A stretch of DNA of 64,000 nucleotides from Lycium barbarum (Eukaryota > Streptophyta > Magnoliopsida > Solanales > Solanaceae): NCBI RefSeq assembly GCF_019175385.1, contig NC_083348.1, forward strand, positions 1,937,001-2,001,000, given 5' to 3'. The notes beneath the pieces are model-generated. The model was not told the origin of the DNA, did not search any database, and was given only the letters and a program-made list of their open reading frames with translations. The number at the start of each line of letters is the position of its first letter. The stretch's first letter is position 1. The position numbers were made by a program, and so were the translations under genes. Of the stretch, positions 24,068-34,875 are shown piece after piece.

Positions 24068-26274
24068 AAAGGCATGCCCGAAGGATTCATTTCCATTGCC
24101 TCACATCGACAGGATGATCGATGCGACGGCCGGACATGAAATGTTAAGTTTTCTCGATGCTTACTCCGGGTATAACCAAATCCGGATGCACCCGGAGGAT
24201 CAAGAGAAAACGTCCTTCATCACCCGCTATGGGACTTACTGTTATAACGTCATGCCTTTCGGATTAAAAAATGCCGGTGCAACTTACCAACGCCTAGTTA
24301 ATGGAATGTTCGAAGAACAAATAGGGAAAACAATGGAAGTTTATGTTGACGATATGGTTGTTAAGTCCCTGGAAACAGATGACCATTTAAAGCATTTGCA
24401 GGAAACCTTCGATGTGCTCTGTAGATACAACATGAAGCTCAACCCGGGGAATCGAGATCAAATCCCAAATCTTGGCCGATTTTGTGGCAGACTTCACCCC
24501 GGCCATGGTCCCCGAGGTCTAAAAGGAACCTTTGCTGACCTCGGGAAAGACCACGGGCATTTGGTCCCTACACACGGACGGGGCCTCGAACCTTAGAGGT
24601 TCCGGATTAGGGATTGTCCTTAGGACCCCGGCCGGGGATGTCATTCGACAGTCCGTCAGAACTGCTAAATTGACTAACAATGAAGCCGCGTATGAGGCTA
24701 TGATTGCAGGTCTGGAATTGGCTCGAAGCATGGGAGCCGAAACAATCGAGGCAAAATGCGACTCGCTTTTGGTCGCAAACCAGGTGAACGGCGTGTTCGA
24801 GGTAAAGGATGAACGGATGCAGAGGTACCTCGAGAAAACCCAAGTAGTACTTCATCAATTTAAAGAATGGACCATGCAGCACATACCGAGGGAACAGAAC
24901 AGCGAAGCCGATGCATTAGCAAATTTGGGATCGTCGGTCTAGGGCGAGGAAATCAACCTCGGGGCAACGGTGCACTTATCAAACACAGCTATAGAAACCG
25001 GGCACGCCGAAATATACATAATGGGCTTAACCTGGGATTGGCACAATAAGTACATTGACTACTTGCGTGATGGCAAACTCCTAAATGACTCGAAGGAGTC
25101 ACGATCACTACGGACCAAGGTTGCCCATTTTTGCTTGGTGGACGGCCAACTGTATCGACGCTCCTTCCTAGGCCCTTTGGCTAAGTGCTTGGGCCCCGGT
25201 GAAACGGAATACGTGATGAGAGAGGTACACGAGGGAACCTGCGGCAACCACTCCGGTGCAGAAGCCCTGGTTTGAAAGATTATCCGGGCCGGTTATTACT
25301 GGAATCGGATGGACGAGAACGCGAAAGGTTTTGTCCGAAAATGTGACGGGTGTCAGAAGCACGCTCCGATGATTCACCAGCCCGGGGAGTTGCTGCATTC
25401 GGTGATCTCACCTTGGCCTTTCATGAAGTGGGGAATGGACATTGTGGGCCCGTTACCTTGGGCACCTGCTAAGGCTCGTTTCATTTTGTTTATGACTGAC
25501 TATTTTTCTAAGTGGGTTGAAGCGCAGGCCTTCGAAAAGATAAGAGAGAAGGAAGTCATCGACTTCATATGCGATCACATCATCTGCCGTTTCGGCATCC
25601 CCTCCGAGATAACCTGTGATAACGGTCCTCAGTTCGTGGGTGACAAGGTCAACAACTTCCTCGAAGGATTGAAGATCAGGAAAATCGTGTCAACCCCGTA
25701 TCACCCATGTGCGAACGGACAGGCAGAATCCACGAACAAAACGATAATCCAAAATCTGAGGAAAAGACTTGAAGCATCGAAACACCATTAGAGGGAGATA
25801 TTAGCGGAGGTGTTGTGGGCTTACAGAACCACATCCAAATCGAGCACGGGGGAAACACCGTTCTCATTGGTTTACGGAGCCGAAGCCCTTATCCTCGTAG
25901 AAGTCGGCGAACCGACCCTCCGTTTCAGGTATACCACCGAGGAGTCAAATGAGGAGGCTATGGCTGTGAGGCTCGACCTTGTAGATGGACTACGTGAAAG
26001 CGCGTCGGTCCGCATAGCGGCCCAAAAACAGAGGATGGAAAGATACTACAATCGAAGTGCCAACTTCCGGCATTTCCAAGTCGGGGATTTAGTACTGCGA
26101 AAAGTTACCTTGCATACCAAGAACCCCAACGAGGGAAAGCTGGGTCCGAATTGGGAAGGCCCGTACAAGGTAACCGGTATAACGGGCAAGGGATCGTACC
26201 AGTTGGAGTCCATGGACGGGCAGCGTCTACGTAATAACTGGAACGTGGCCCATCTAAAGAGATACTACTGCTAA
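24068..26274 (+). pseudogene. Tat-type Ty3/gypsy pol fragment: RT, RNase H, integrase
   Basis: Copies element RNA to DNA and integrates it in an intact element. The fragment enters RT at KACPKDSFPLPHID, then FLDAYSGYNQIRM, YNVMPFGLKNAGATYQ and VYVDDMVVKS. Just after MKLNP (about 24450) the rest of RT and the first RNase H are deleted. The sequence resumes in another frame in the archaeal-type RNase H typical of Tat (LHTDGAS, NNEAAYEAM, CDSLLV, SEADALA; to 24942). Integrase follows with the H2C2 region (CDGCQKH), GMDIVGP, ITCDNGPQF and AESTNKT, and ends with a chromodomain-less C-terminus (VGDLVLRKV...LKRYYC). In-frame stops lie at 25274 and 25789, and another before 24540. The left end is a rearrangement junction; gag and protease are absent. 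Confidence 0.88.
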
Positions 26275-27211
26275 GGTATGGTCTCCCCGTATTCTCTTAT
26301 TAACTTTTCTCTTTTGCAGGAAGGCGAGAGCGGGACAAAATTAGAATCTAGATCTGAAAACACGTGTTGCACTCTTTTCCTTAGTGCGGTTTTGTCCCAA
26401 AATGGGTTTTCCGACAAGGTTTTTAATGAGGCAACGAGTACAACATGTTACTTAACGAATATGGAGGGCAAGTACCCGGATACCCGGTGTCGCATCCGCC
26501 GATTGGGAACGTAATAACACTCACCCGACCTCGGAGATCGGATCAGTTCTAGGGGAGTACTATGCCACACCGAAGATGACCCCGATTAAAGCAGACGGAG
26601 AAGCTCTGTAGCCTCCGATGTAAAGACCAAACGATCAAAATGAATCGTGTCCCATTTAGCATTTTGCTACGGCAAAACCAAGGCCCGGCCACCGGCCATA
26701 GCCTCCGATGTAAGGACCAAACGATCATAGCGAATCGTGTCCCATTTTACATTTGCTACGACTAAGGAAGAAATAGTTAAAACTCTCATATGTACAAACA
26801 TTTTGCAAACACAAAGTTATCAAAAGTTGGGATAACAGCTTTCTGTTAAATATACTTTTCCCAGTTGATAACCATCATATCTCGATACTGCCTCATTCGC
26901 ATACCCTACGCCAGGTACTTTGGTCGAAATTCGACAAAGGCAACGAGATCATAATGATCCAAGCCAAAATTTGATAAGCCACTGGCCCCAAAATATCGGA
27001 TAAGACCTATGGGCACGATGAATTAACGACTACGAGTCGACTTGTCCTAGAACGGACTAACAACTATAGCAAAAGCAGTAAACAAAAATTCAAACGAAGA
27101 AGCAAGAAAGGTCCACTTTTCATTTATACAACGGATGTCTCTTACGTCGAAAAAAAACAAAGTCCTACAAAGGCAAAAAACAAAAACAGAACGCAAGGCA
27201 CGAGCCCTATG
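26275..27211 (+). other. 3' untranslated part of the Tat element
   Basis: Between the integrase stop and the antisense gene. No gene is supported. A direct repeat of about 60 bp (gcctccgatgtaa(a/g)gaccaaacgatca...cgtgtcccat) occurs at about 26610 and 26699. The remainder looks like ordinary 3' UTR of this retrotransposon family. Confidence 0.6.
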
Positions 27212-28172
27212 TTATCCGGCATGACTAGAGGTGGATGAGAGCTCGGACTCGATTCGCTCGGAGTCATCTGACTTGGACCCGAGGGCACGATTGGCTTCTT
27301 CCTCCATCCTCTTGGCCTCGAGTATCAGGGCCGGAAGATCCGAGAAACCGTGCTCGACTTGCTCGAGGGTGATCCGCCGAGATTTCCACTTCTCATACTC
27401 GGCAACAATAGCAGTATGAGCCTCGGCCGCCTCAACACTTCTCCATGTTTCTTCCAAGTCGGCCTCAGCCTTGGCCAGTTTTGCTTCCAGATCAGCCCGG
27501 CCCTCCTCAAGGACACTTATCCTACCAGTGGCTGCCTTCAGCTCAGCCTTAAGGCCGTCGTTGGCGATAACCGCCTCCTCGAGCTCGACTATTAGGCCTT
27601 GGCATATCCTAGATCGCTCCTCGGCTTTCTCTTCGAACACCCTCTTGCGCTCGTTGGACAAAGCAGCCTCGGACTCGAGCTGCCGGTTCCTCTCGGCCAG
27701 GCCCGTTGCATCAGCCTTCACCAGGTCCAGCTCCCCCCCGGAGTCGGGAAACCGTGGTCTCGATCTCATCTAGCCTCGAGGAAAACTGGACTTTATCCCG
27801 GCTAAGGCCGATCTTTTCAGCCTCAAGGCTCCGGTTATAGTCGGTCATAGCGGCCAGTTCGCTCTTCAAATGACGGTTTTCCTCCTTAGCCGCATCGAGC
27901 TCGGGACGAAGGTTGGCCAGCACGGCCGCCCGATTCAACTCTTCCTCCTTCTCCTGAAGAAGATGCCTGAATTTTTCCGTTTCTCGGCCTTGGGCATCCA
28001 GTTGGCCTCAAAGATGATCTATCTCATGTTGGGCATGGATGAAAGCTTCATTAACCAGCACCACACTCTGCAGGTGAAACAGATCAGAAGGCTCAGGAGA
28101 AGTAAGGATAAAATCCACAGATAAACTGAACAAGGAAGAGAGAAGAGCTTACCCGGTTGCTTGCGTGCATAC
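27212..28172 (-). pseudogene. Antisense coiled-coil gene (aORF) of the Tat element
   Basis: On the strand opposite to pol, between integrase and the 3' LTR. The translation is long, highly charged and heptad-like (ELDAAKEENRHLKSELAAM; KAELKAATGRISVLEEGRA; AKLAKAEADLEETWRSVEAA), clearly a coiled coil ending near 27212. A small upstream exon with EGMHASNR ends in a GT donor near 28152. The acceptor is near 28070, so this gene is spliced on the minus strand. A frameshift sits in a C-run near 27730-27740 and one in-frame stop near 28010. Additional antisense frames at this place are known in plant Tat elements; what the protein does is unknown. Confidence 0.7.
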
Positions 28173-28189
28173 CCTCGTTAATGAGGCAC

Positions 28190-28856
28190 TGCGGGACACT
28201 ATTCGCCCTTGACCGGGGTAATGCTTGGGCCGGATATGGGCAAGGACAGCGACAGGTCTGCCTTCGACGTCGTTGAAATGGCCAAGCCCGGTGACTCGAG
28301 CATCTAAGCCCGTTGACCCGAGCATTCATGGCCATTTGTCCGAGCAGCCGTTGGTCCGTGTGGCCGTTGCATGCGGGCCATGCGCCAGTAGCGTCCTGCC
28401 ATAGTCAACTACCTACCATGCGTGTGTCAGACGGAGCCGTCAGTCTAATCCCACCAAATTCGTGCAGAGCTGTCCTTGCTACTATTATTTTATTAGTTCC
28501 CATTGTATGAGATTCATGAAGGTGACACTATAAATAGGGCATATCCCCCTCCTTTGAGGGGGTTGGCTCCTTTACTTTCCAAGAACATTTATAATAAAAG
28601 AGTTCATGCATACAATCTCTCTTTCAATATCTGATTCGGCCAAGACCATTTATTTATATTTATATTGTGTTTATTCCATCAATTATCCCACATTATTTAT
28701 AAACGTTTGTATTCATAGCAAATCGCCATCATTAGCCATTTTATTGAGTAACTCTCGCATATACATTTTCCCTATCTAACATACATCAAGATCCAAGCAC
28801 ATATCCTATACCCACTTACAAATTCAATTGATTATCCGATTTCGGGGTAAACAAAG
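28190..28856 (+). mobile_element. Tat-type 3' LTR lacking its 5' end
   Basis: Matches 22845-23517 closely, ends CGGGGTAAACA and is followed by the same AAGTG. The first ~68 bases of the LTR are missing. Sequence from the antisense gene runs directly into tgcgggacac. TATAAATA lies at 28529-28536. Confidence 0.82.
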
Positions 28857-29403
28857 TGACGTTTTTTTTTTTTTTTTTTATGGGAAGTTCTGAAAGAAAA
28901 AAGATTTTTGATGGATAATATCAAGAAAAAAGGGGTGAAAAATCTCACCTTTTCAGTTCGATTTGAGAGGAGAAGAGCCGTTGGGGTCTAATACATGGTA
29001 GATTCCTCCATTACCCACTGAATCGAAGGAGAGTTCGAGCTTTAAACTAGCGGTTCATTGCACTCCTCTTCTACAGAGGTTGAAACGACCTATATCGGCT
29101 CCTTTCGGCTCTCCCACCACGTCAATCAAAAGGACAGGATACGTGGTAGCAGTGGAGGTGGCTATGGCTTCAAACCAACGAACTTAAGGTTTTTGGGTTA
29201 AAGAGAGAGTGGGGTGTTTGGTTCCGTGGTCCGATGGGCGTGGTGGTGGTGAGGTGACGGAAGTGACGTGATGGGGGATGGGGTGGCGGCGATGGTTGAA
29301 GAGGTCGTTTGGTTAGGGCTGTTGGTTTAGAGCCCGTTTGGATTGGCTTATAAGTTGCTTATAAGCTGTTTTCAGCTTTTTTGAGGGTTTGGCTGGCCAG
29401 CTT
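28857..29403 (+). repeat. Second copy of the Ogre-LTR flank in the 1.2-kb duplication
   Basis: Nearly identical to 23518-24067 (single changes such as atatcacc/atctcacc and ggagacg/ggatacg). Here the flank continues normally into the rest of the MITE and the end of the Ogre LTR. This is therefore the original location and 23518-24067 the derived copy. Confidence 0.85.
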
Positions 29404-29591
29404 TAAGTCATTTTGTGCTTAAAATAAGTTTAAAAAAATAATTGGGCCCATTTGACTTAGCTTATCTAAAGCAGCTTATAAGCTGAAAACAGCTTATAAG
29501 CCAAAAAAAATAAGTTAGACTACCCCAACTTATTTATTTTAGCTTATAAGCTGTTTGCAGCTTATAGGCATAAGCCCATCCAAACAGGCTC
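29330..29591. mobile_element. Tourist-like MITE (PIF/Harbinger type)
   Basis: A 262-bp element with inverted ends GAGCCCGTTTGGATTGG and GAGCCTGTTTGGATGGG (read inward), flanked by TTA on both sides (29327-29329, 29592-29594). The interior is rich in cttataag / agcttataagctg inverted motifs, so nearly the whole element can fold on itself. A 3-bp TTA duplication points to PIF/Harbinger. No coding capacity. Confidence 0.7.
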
Positions 29592-30189
29592 TTAGAGAGA
29601 AAGGCACTGATGATTGAGTAGGGAATTAGGTGGGTTTCAGTTGTAGGGGTTTGGGCCGGGTCGGTTGGGTTTTGGGCTGGGGCGGTTGGGCCTCAGATTT
29701 TGGGTTATGGGGAGAAGGGAATTGGCCCAATATTATGGGTAGATGATTTAATTTCTAATCCCTTTTTACTTCAATCAATTAATTAAAATGTGCTTCTTTG
29801 TCGTAATCCATTCCCACAAAATGTATACCTATACAAATTACAATAGAGTAATTTAATATATGTATTTAGTTTTAAAAATAGAGTAAGAAGATAATTAATA
29901 TAGTAATAAATAGGATTAAAGGGAAAATGCCATATAGGAACACTAACACTATTTTTGAGTGATTTAATTGTAAAGAATGATGTTTAGTAATTTTAATTAT
30001 AAAAATATGATGTTTGGTGATTTTTTGAGAAACGAATAGAAACCTTTCTTAATTTGGAGAAATAATATCCTAAAAATAGAGTAGTAATTAGTGAAAATAT
30101 TTCAAACTCATTTTTGGGGAATTGTCATGATGGAGAAGCATAGTGAAATTAATTAAACAAAAAAGGAGGGCCAAAATTGGGTGTCAACA

Positions 30190-30370
30190 GCAACATCTTC
30201 ACATCTGTTGCAATATTTGCACTAGTTGTTTTATTTTTACCAACAATTTAGGTATTTGTTCCTACATATCTGTCACTTGCGTAAAACTACTGAAATAACT
30301 TAAATAATATATAAGGGTACTGAGCATATAATATATATTTAACAAATTTACATAATGTGTTCATCCACCA
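30190..30370. other. Short MULE-type repeat between two Ogre LTRs
   Basis: Contains gcaacatcttcacatctgtt, gttgcaatatttgcac and ccaacaatttaggtat motifs like those left of 19032. It is the continuation of the MULE repeat region after the solo LTR, ended by the Ogre element at 30371. No gene. Confidence 0.6.
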
Positions 30371-31095
30371 TGTCATGCCCTATTTTTAACGGGTTAAAAC
30401 TAGTTCACAACTTATGACTATGTTTCCTCTGATTTTGTAAATTTCAGAGTCGCCACCTAATTTTAGGGAATATTAGGAAACCATTTGTGAAAATGTAAAC
30501 TCCATTTTTTAGTCTTTGAAACCTGTGAGATTCTAGGTAAGGGTTTTATTTACCCCGAGGGGAAGGTATTAGGCATCTCGCAGAGCCTATCGAGGACAGT
30601 CTTTAGACTTAGTTTAATTAACACTAGAGGGGAATTATTTATTTATTTATTTATTATCACCTATTTAAAGAATTGCGGAAAAGAAACTACTCTCTCAAAA
30701 CTATTTAAAAAAAAAAAGAGGTTTTTTCTTGTAACTGTAACTATGTGAGTAAATGCATATATATAAAGGAAGTAGTTAATGCTAATGTGTGCATGAGAAA
30801 AGTATGTATGACATTTTATTTTATATAAGAATAACATGTATAATATAGAATAAGGAGATGTATATTTTTATACGAAAATAATCTACATATGTGATAGTAT
30901 ATCCTAGGTGAATACTAAAAAAATAGTTATGACGCCACGATAATACTATATGTGTACATATAATGAAAATGCGACTAAGGGAATTAATAAAAAATAAGAT
31001 ATTACAGGTATGGTATGAGCGTATGAAAATAGTATGTTGGTACACCCATAATAAAGGAAAGCAATTAAGACAAGATGTAAAATTATATGTATTAG

Positions 31096-31146
<51 letters not shown>

Positions 31147-31427
31147 CTATTAAAGGAAAAATGTCATATAGAATCACCAACGCTATTTTTGAGTGGTTTA
31201 ATTGTAAAGAATGATGTTTAGTAATTATTTTTTTAATTACAAATATGATCGTTTGGTAAATTTTAAGAAACAAATAAAAAATATTCTAACTTTAGAGAAA
31301 TATATCTCGAAAAAATAGCGTAATAATTAATGAAAATATTTCAAGCTCATTCTGGCGAAATTTCAGGACTGAGAAGCATAGTGAAATTAATTGATCGAAA
31401 AAAGAGGGCCAAAATTGGGTGTCAACA
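30371..31427 (-). repeat. Ogre 3' LTR with internal deletion (1057 bp)
   Basis: Ends TGTCATGCCC (30371) and GGGTGTCAACA (31427). From 30371 to the (AT)n at about 31100-31141 it runs parallel to 41184-41951. Directly after the AT tract it jumps to the other end of the LTR (atgtcatatagaatcacc..., matching 29929 onward in the solo LTR). The central ~3-4 kb including the promoter is missing. A purine-rich stretch (gaggaaggacaagc on the minus strand, 31428-31441) lies next to it and could be the polypurine tract. Confidence 0.78.
31100..31141. repeat. (AT)n microsatellite in the 3' LTR
   Basis: About 20 AT units. The same tract occurs at 41910-41951 in the 5' LTR. It marks the left edge of the LTR internal deletion. 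Confidence 0.85.
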
Positions 31428-31441
31428 GCTTGTCCTTCCTC

Positions 31442-32380
31442 GACCAAGGATGATGATAGAGTCTTTGGACGAAGACGTTGACATAGACCCGATTTTATCC
31501 CGACGAGTAAATCAGATTGGGTTTGGAGAGTGTACAACTACAAAGGAGGTAGTTCTTTGGGAACCGAGAGGTGAGTTTATGAATTCGACCGAACTCTGGC
31601 TCCTGACTAGCCTACATATCTCGGGTCATAAGAGAATCAGGTCGATGTAGTTCGAATAAGGAGACGGTAAAATTTTGAGAGGCCCTCAAGATTCTGCCAC
31701 AGTGTCACAATTATGAGGACACTGGTTCTTTTGTCACGGATAGGGGATAATAGTTTTATTGGAGGTTTGGAAGTTGAGTTGTTGAAAATTTTTGAGTGAT
31801 CATCAAAAATTTGTCCCAGTGTTGTAGTTATGGTAACACGAGGTTTCGGAGATGGAAAGGGTAGTGGTTTTATCATGAGCGAAAACGGCTAGAATGGAAT
31901 ATGACTATGAGTCCCCTATGTATTGAAGAGGACGGGAATTAATTCAGGTAGGTTTTAAAGAAAACGAGAAGATAGAAATTTTGAGGAATCCTCAAAATTT
32001 TGTCCCAGTGTCGAATTATGGTGACACTAGCTGGTGTTAGGAAGATATGGTCAAATTTTAAGAAAGATTGCTGATGAAAAAAATGTCTTTCTGATGACGG
32101 GACGTACTTTTGTAGCTTCTTGATTATAAATGTGGCGAGACTCTACACGAATGCATCTATGTGCTGTCATAGGATCATTAAATCAGCTCGTCGTAGGGGA
32201 CTGACCCTCAGAATTGTCCCAGTATCGCATTATGACGACCTTAGGATGTGGAAGTATTTGACTTGTTTCTAGAGTATATATTCAAAAGAAGTGACTTCTT
32301 GAAAAACTGAAAGAAAAACTGGTTGGCGAGCTAAAGCGGAGAGCGGATTCATTGACTCTAGCTTGTGAGTTTGATGTCCT
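31442..32380 (-). other. Ogre 3' untranslated region, non-repetitive part
   Basis: No gene is supported. Phrases such as gtcccagtgtc(a/g)(a/c)a...atgg(t)gacac recur at about 31694, 31811, 31998 and 32216. The phrase ctagcctacatatctcggg resembles the gcctacgtatccc motif found at 34000-34350. These are remnants of the repeat-rich 3' region of Ogre. Confidence 0.55.
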
Positions 32381-32382
32381 CA

Positions 32383-32880
32383 TTAAGCGGGGCGCCTCAG
32401 TTCGCTGTGGCAGAGATAGTTCCACGTTGTATTGTGTTCATCTGCAAAAAATGTAAAGATACCTGTGCAGTTCAAAGTTATAATGTAATAATAACATAAG
32501 GGAATAAAGGAAGGGATTGTAGACAAACTAGAATTGAAAGCTCCGATTTGCGGAGCGACTGAAATGTAAAGCTTCCGGCTGGCGGAGCGAGTGTAATGTA
32601 AAGCTTCCGGCTGGCGGAGCAACTGTAATGTAAAGCTTCCGGCTGGCGGAGCGAGTGTAATGTAAAGTTTCCGGCTGGCGGAGCAACTTTAATGTAAAGC
32701 TTCAGGCTGGCGGAGCAACTGTAATCTAAAGCTTCTGGCTGGCGGAGCAACTGTAATGTAAAGGCTCTCGGCTAGCGGAGAAACTGTAATGTAAAGGCTC
32801 TCGGCTGGCGGAGCAACTGTAATGTAAAGGCTCTCGGCTGGCGGAGCAACTGTAATGTAAAAATCTCCGACTGGCGGAGT
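32383..32880 (-). repeat. 32-bp tandem repeat of the Ogre 3' region
   Basis: About ten copies of a unit with taaagcttccggctggcgga and gcaactgtaatg, spaced 32 bp, between about 32550 and 32880, plus degenerate copies at the left. Each holds a short inverted repeat (ctTCCGgctggCGGAg). Open frames on the minus strand here are products of the repeat. Confidence 0.85.
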
Positions 32881-32883
32881 TGT

Positions 32884-33385
32884 TGACGAAGTTAGACGGC
32901 GGTCCCCGATTAGCGGGGTGATTGGCGTTGTTAGACGGTATCCTTGATTGGCGAAGTTAGTTGACGCAATTAGATGGTATCTCTGACCGGCGAAGTTAGT
33001 CGCAGTTATATTGTTTCTTCAATTGGCGGAGTTAGTCGCAGTTAGATCGTATCTCCGATTGGTGGAGCTATTTGACGCAGTTAGATTGTATCTCCGATTG
33101 GCGGAGTTAGTCGCAGTTAGATTGTAGATCTCCGATTGGCGGAGTTATTTAACACAGTTAGAAGGTAGATCTCCGATTGGCGGAGTGAGTCACTATTAGA
33201 TTGCATCTCCGGTTGGCGGAGTTAGTCGCAGTTAGATTGTAGATCTCCGATTGGCGGAGTTATTTAACGCAGTTAGAAGGTAGATCTCCGATTGGCGGAG
33301 TGAGTCAGTGTTAGATTGCATCTCCGGTTGGCGGAGTTATTCAACGCAGTTAGATGGTAGATCTCCGATTGGCAGAGTTATTATT
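32884..33385 (-). repeat. About 40-bp tandem repeat with a CTCCG/CGGAG hairpin
   Basis: Ten or more variable copies carrying atctccgattggcggagt followed by tagtcgcagttagat or atttaacgcagttagaag. CTCCG and CGGAG can pair around a 5-base loop in nearly every unit. The same ggcggag core as the 32-bp array suggests a shared origin. Confidence 0.8.
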
Positions 33386-33960
33386 AAGGAACAACGCTGC
33401 TACGACGGCCCCCATCTCTCGAATAATCGACCTTGACCCTGCTTCTGGAGATACCTGCAAATTTAAATGGAACGTTCAGAGATGAATAAGTCAAGATAGG
33501 AGAAGGTTATTTTGGCTCATGGTGTGGTGGTGGATCTTGTGACTCCTTCACCGGAAGCTCGCTTCGATGTCATCTTGTCCTAATTCCTGTCAATCCTGTA
33601 TTTAAAGAAAAATTCTTAGTTTGGGAGGGGGTGTTGATTTGTGTCGATCGTGGCCCTAGCCTTGTCACTTGACCCTTTGAGCTTCTTTGGTTGCGGAGAT
33701 CTTTGTCGAGAGACTTGGTAGGTGGAAATATACATAAATGCATTTTGCAAAAAAAAGGAAAAAATGGTTTTTTAGAAATCGGATATGCATGTATGTATAC
33801 TACGTATAAATGCAATAAAACTCTATCATTTTTTAGATTATGACATGTTCCGAAACGTATTGAGCTTCTCCATTCTGACGCCCGCATCCAAACGGTGTCT
33901 TCGCATAGTTTGTTCCTCTGATGACGCTTCTTCGTATTCAAGCCAAGTGTCGCGATGTCT
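33386..33960 (-). other. Ogre 3' region between repeat arrays
   Basis: No supported gene. A chance minus-strand frame (33570-33941) has no recognisable motif. Sequence is ordinary 3' spacer of the element. Confidence 0.5.
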
Positions 33961-34430
33961 TTGACGATGAGAGCAATCCTAATCTATAGTTACATTACAA
34001 ATAAAAGGTTTCCTAAGGGTATGACCGAACCTTTTTAGGTTGCCTATGTATCCCAAATAGGAATCAGGTCTGTACGTAGTTCGGGGGTACAAATGAAAAG
34101 AAAATAATATGTAATGTGATATGACCGAGCCTGACTCAGGCTGCCTACGTATCCAAACGGAATCAGGTCATAACGTAGTTCAATTACAATGAAAAAGAAG
34201 ATTAACAAAGGGACCGAATCCGGTAGGGATTGCCTACGTATACCACCAAGGGAAATTAGGTCGAATCGTAGTTCCAGTTACATGAAGATAATGTTTTTTG
34301 GGGTTTTCGATTACAATAGACCGGACCCGATGTGGGTTGCCTATCTATCCCACCGCGGGAAGTCAGGTCAGCGTAGTTATGTTACAATAGAAATGCAAAT
34401 TACAACAGAAAAGAAAAAGCTATATTGGAT
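33961..34430 (-). repeat. Dispersed repeats with the gcctacgtatcc motif
   Basis: Four copies of a roughly 75-110-bp block: gaccgaacc..ggttgcctatgtatccc, gaccgagcc..ggctgcctacgtatcc, gaccgaatcc..ggattgcctacgtatacc and gaccggaccc..gggttgcctatctatccc. Each is followed by gg(a/g)a(a/g)tcaggtc and cgtagtt. Such blocks are characteristic of plant Ogre 3' regions. Confidence 0.75.
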
Positions 34431-34434
34431 GTAT

Positions 34435-34875
34435 TCAGATGTAGTACTTCTTGATCGTTAAACTCAAATCGGGCTTGAACTTCCTTGGCTTTTGCTTGAT
34501 CGGCGGGCGGGTGGGATCAGTTGGTAGCCTATGAGAGACGATGTCGGTGCTCAGCCCGGGCATGTCGTCGTAGGACCAAGCAAATACGTCGACATACTGG
34601 TTAAGCAATTCCAACAGTTCTTGCTTCCATTCAGCTTCTAAGTGTATGATGATCCGGGTTTCCTTCATTGTCTCGTCGTCTCCTAAATTAATTGTCTCAG
34701 TTTCCTCCAAGTTCGGTTTCTTTTGATTCTCGAGTTGCTCGACCTCTTTCGGAAGATTCTCAGGCATCATGCTTTCGTTGTATTCCTCGTAATCTTGTTC
34801 GCCGTTTGTACTTTGCTCAACGGTTTCGTTACATGTCATAATCATAGAATGAATATTTTTTCACTAGTTTGAGTG
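34435..34875 (-). pseudogene. Start of the Ogre RT frame (truncated)
   Basis: Begins after a splice acceptor (ctttttcag on the minus strand, 34876-34884). The translation carries ELLELLNQYVDVFAWSYDDM and GLSTDIVSHRLPTDP, the region just before the RT core. It stops soon after KPRKFKPDLSLTIKK. The palm motifs (YVDD), RNase H and integrase are missing, replaced directly by the 3' repeats. This is a deletion, not simple decay, because the retained part is open. Confidence 0.78.

Larger units (their letters stand above)
19032..30189 (-). mobile_element. Ogre-type solo LTR, interrupted by a Tat gypsy element
   Basis: The outer ends are TGTTACGCCC (19032) and GGGTGTCAACA (to 30189). On the minus strand this gives the TGTTGACACCC start typical of Ogre LTRs. 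Flanks are GCAAT (19027-19031) and GCAAC (30190-30194), a 4-of-5 match, and ttgttgcaa-type repeat lies on both sides. LTR sequence occupies 19032-22776 and 28857-30189, about 5 kb, within the known range for Ogre. It matches the Ogre LTRs at 30371 and 41184: shared blocks include gagtcgccacctta, ttttatttaccccgagggga and the promoter region ending with TATAAATAC on the minus strand (22671-22679). The stretch 19500-22400 holds no gene; it is AT-rich LTR sequence. No primer site or coding interior of this element remains. Confidence 0.72.

Noticed and set aside
27231..27805. Plus-strand open frames of 60-100 codons
   Set aside because: Shadows of the antisense coiled-coil frame; Ser-rich translation comes from reading its codons backward.
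30821..31273. 150-codon minus-strand frame with (IY)n
   Set aside because: Translation of the AT microsatellite in the Ogre LTR.
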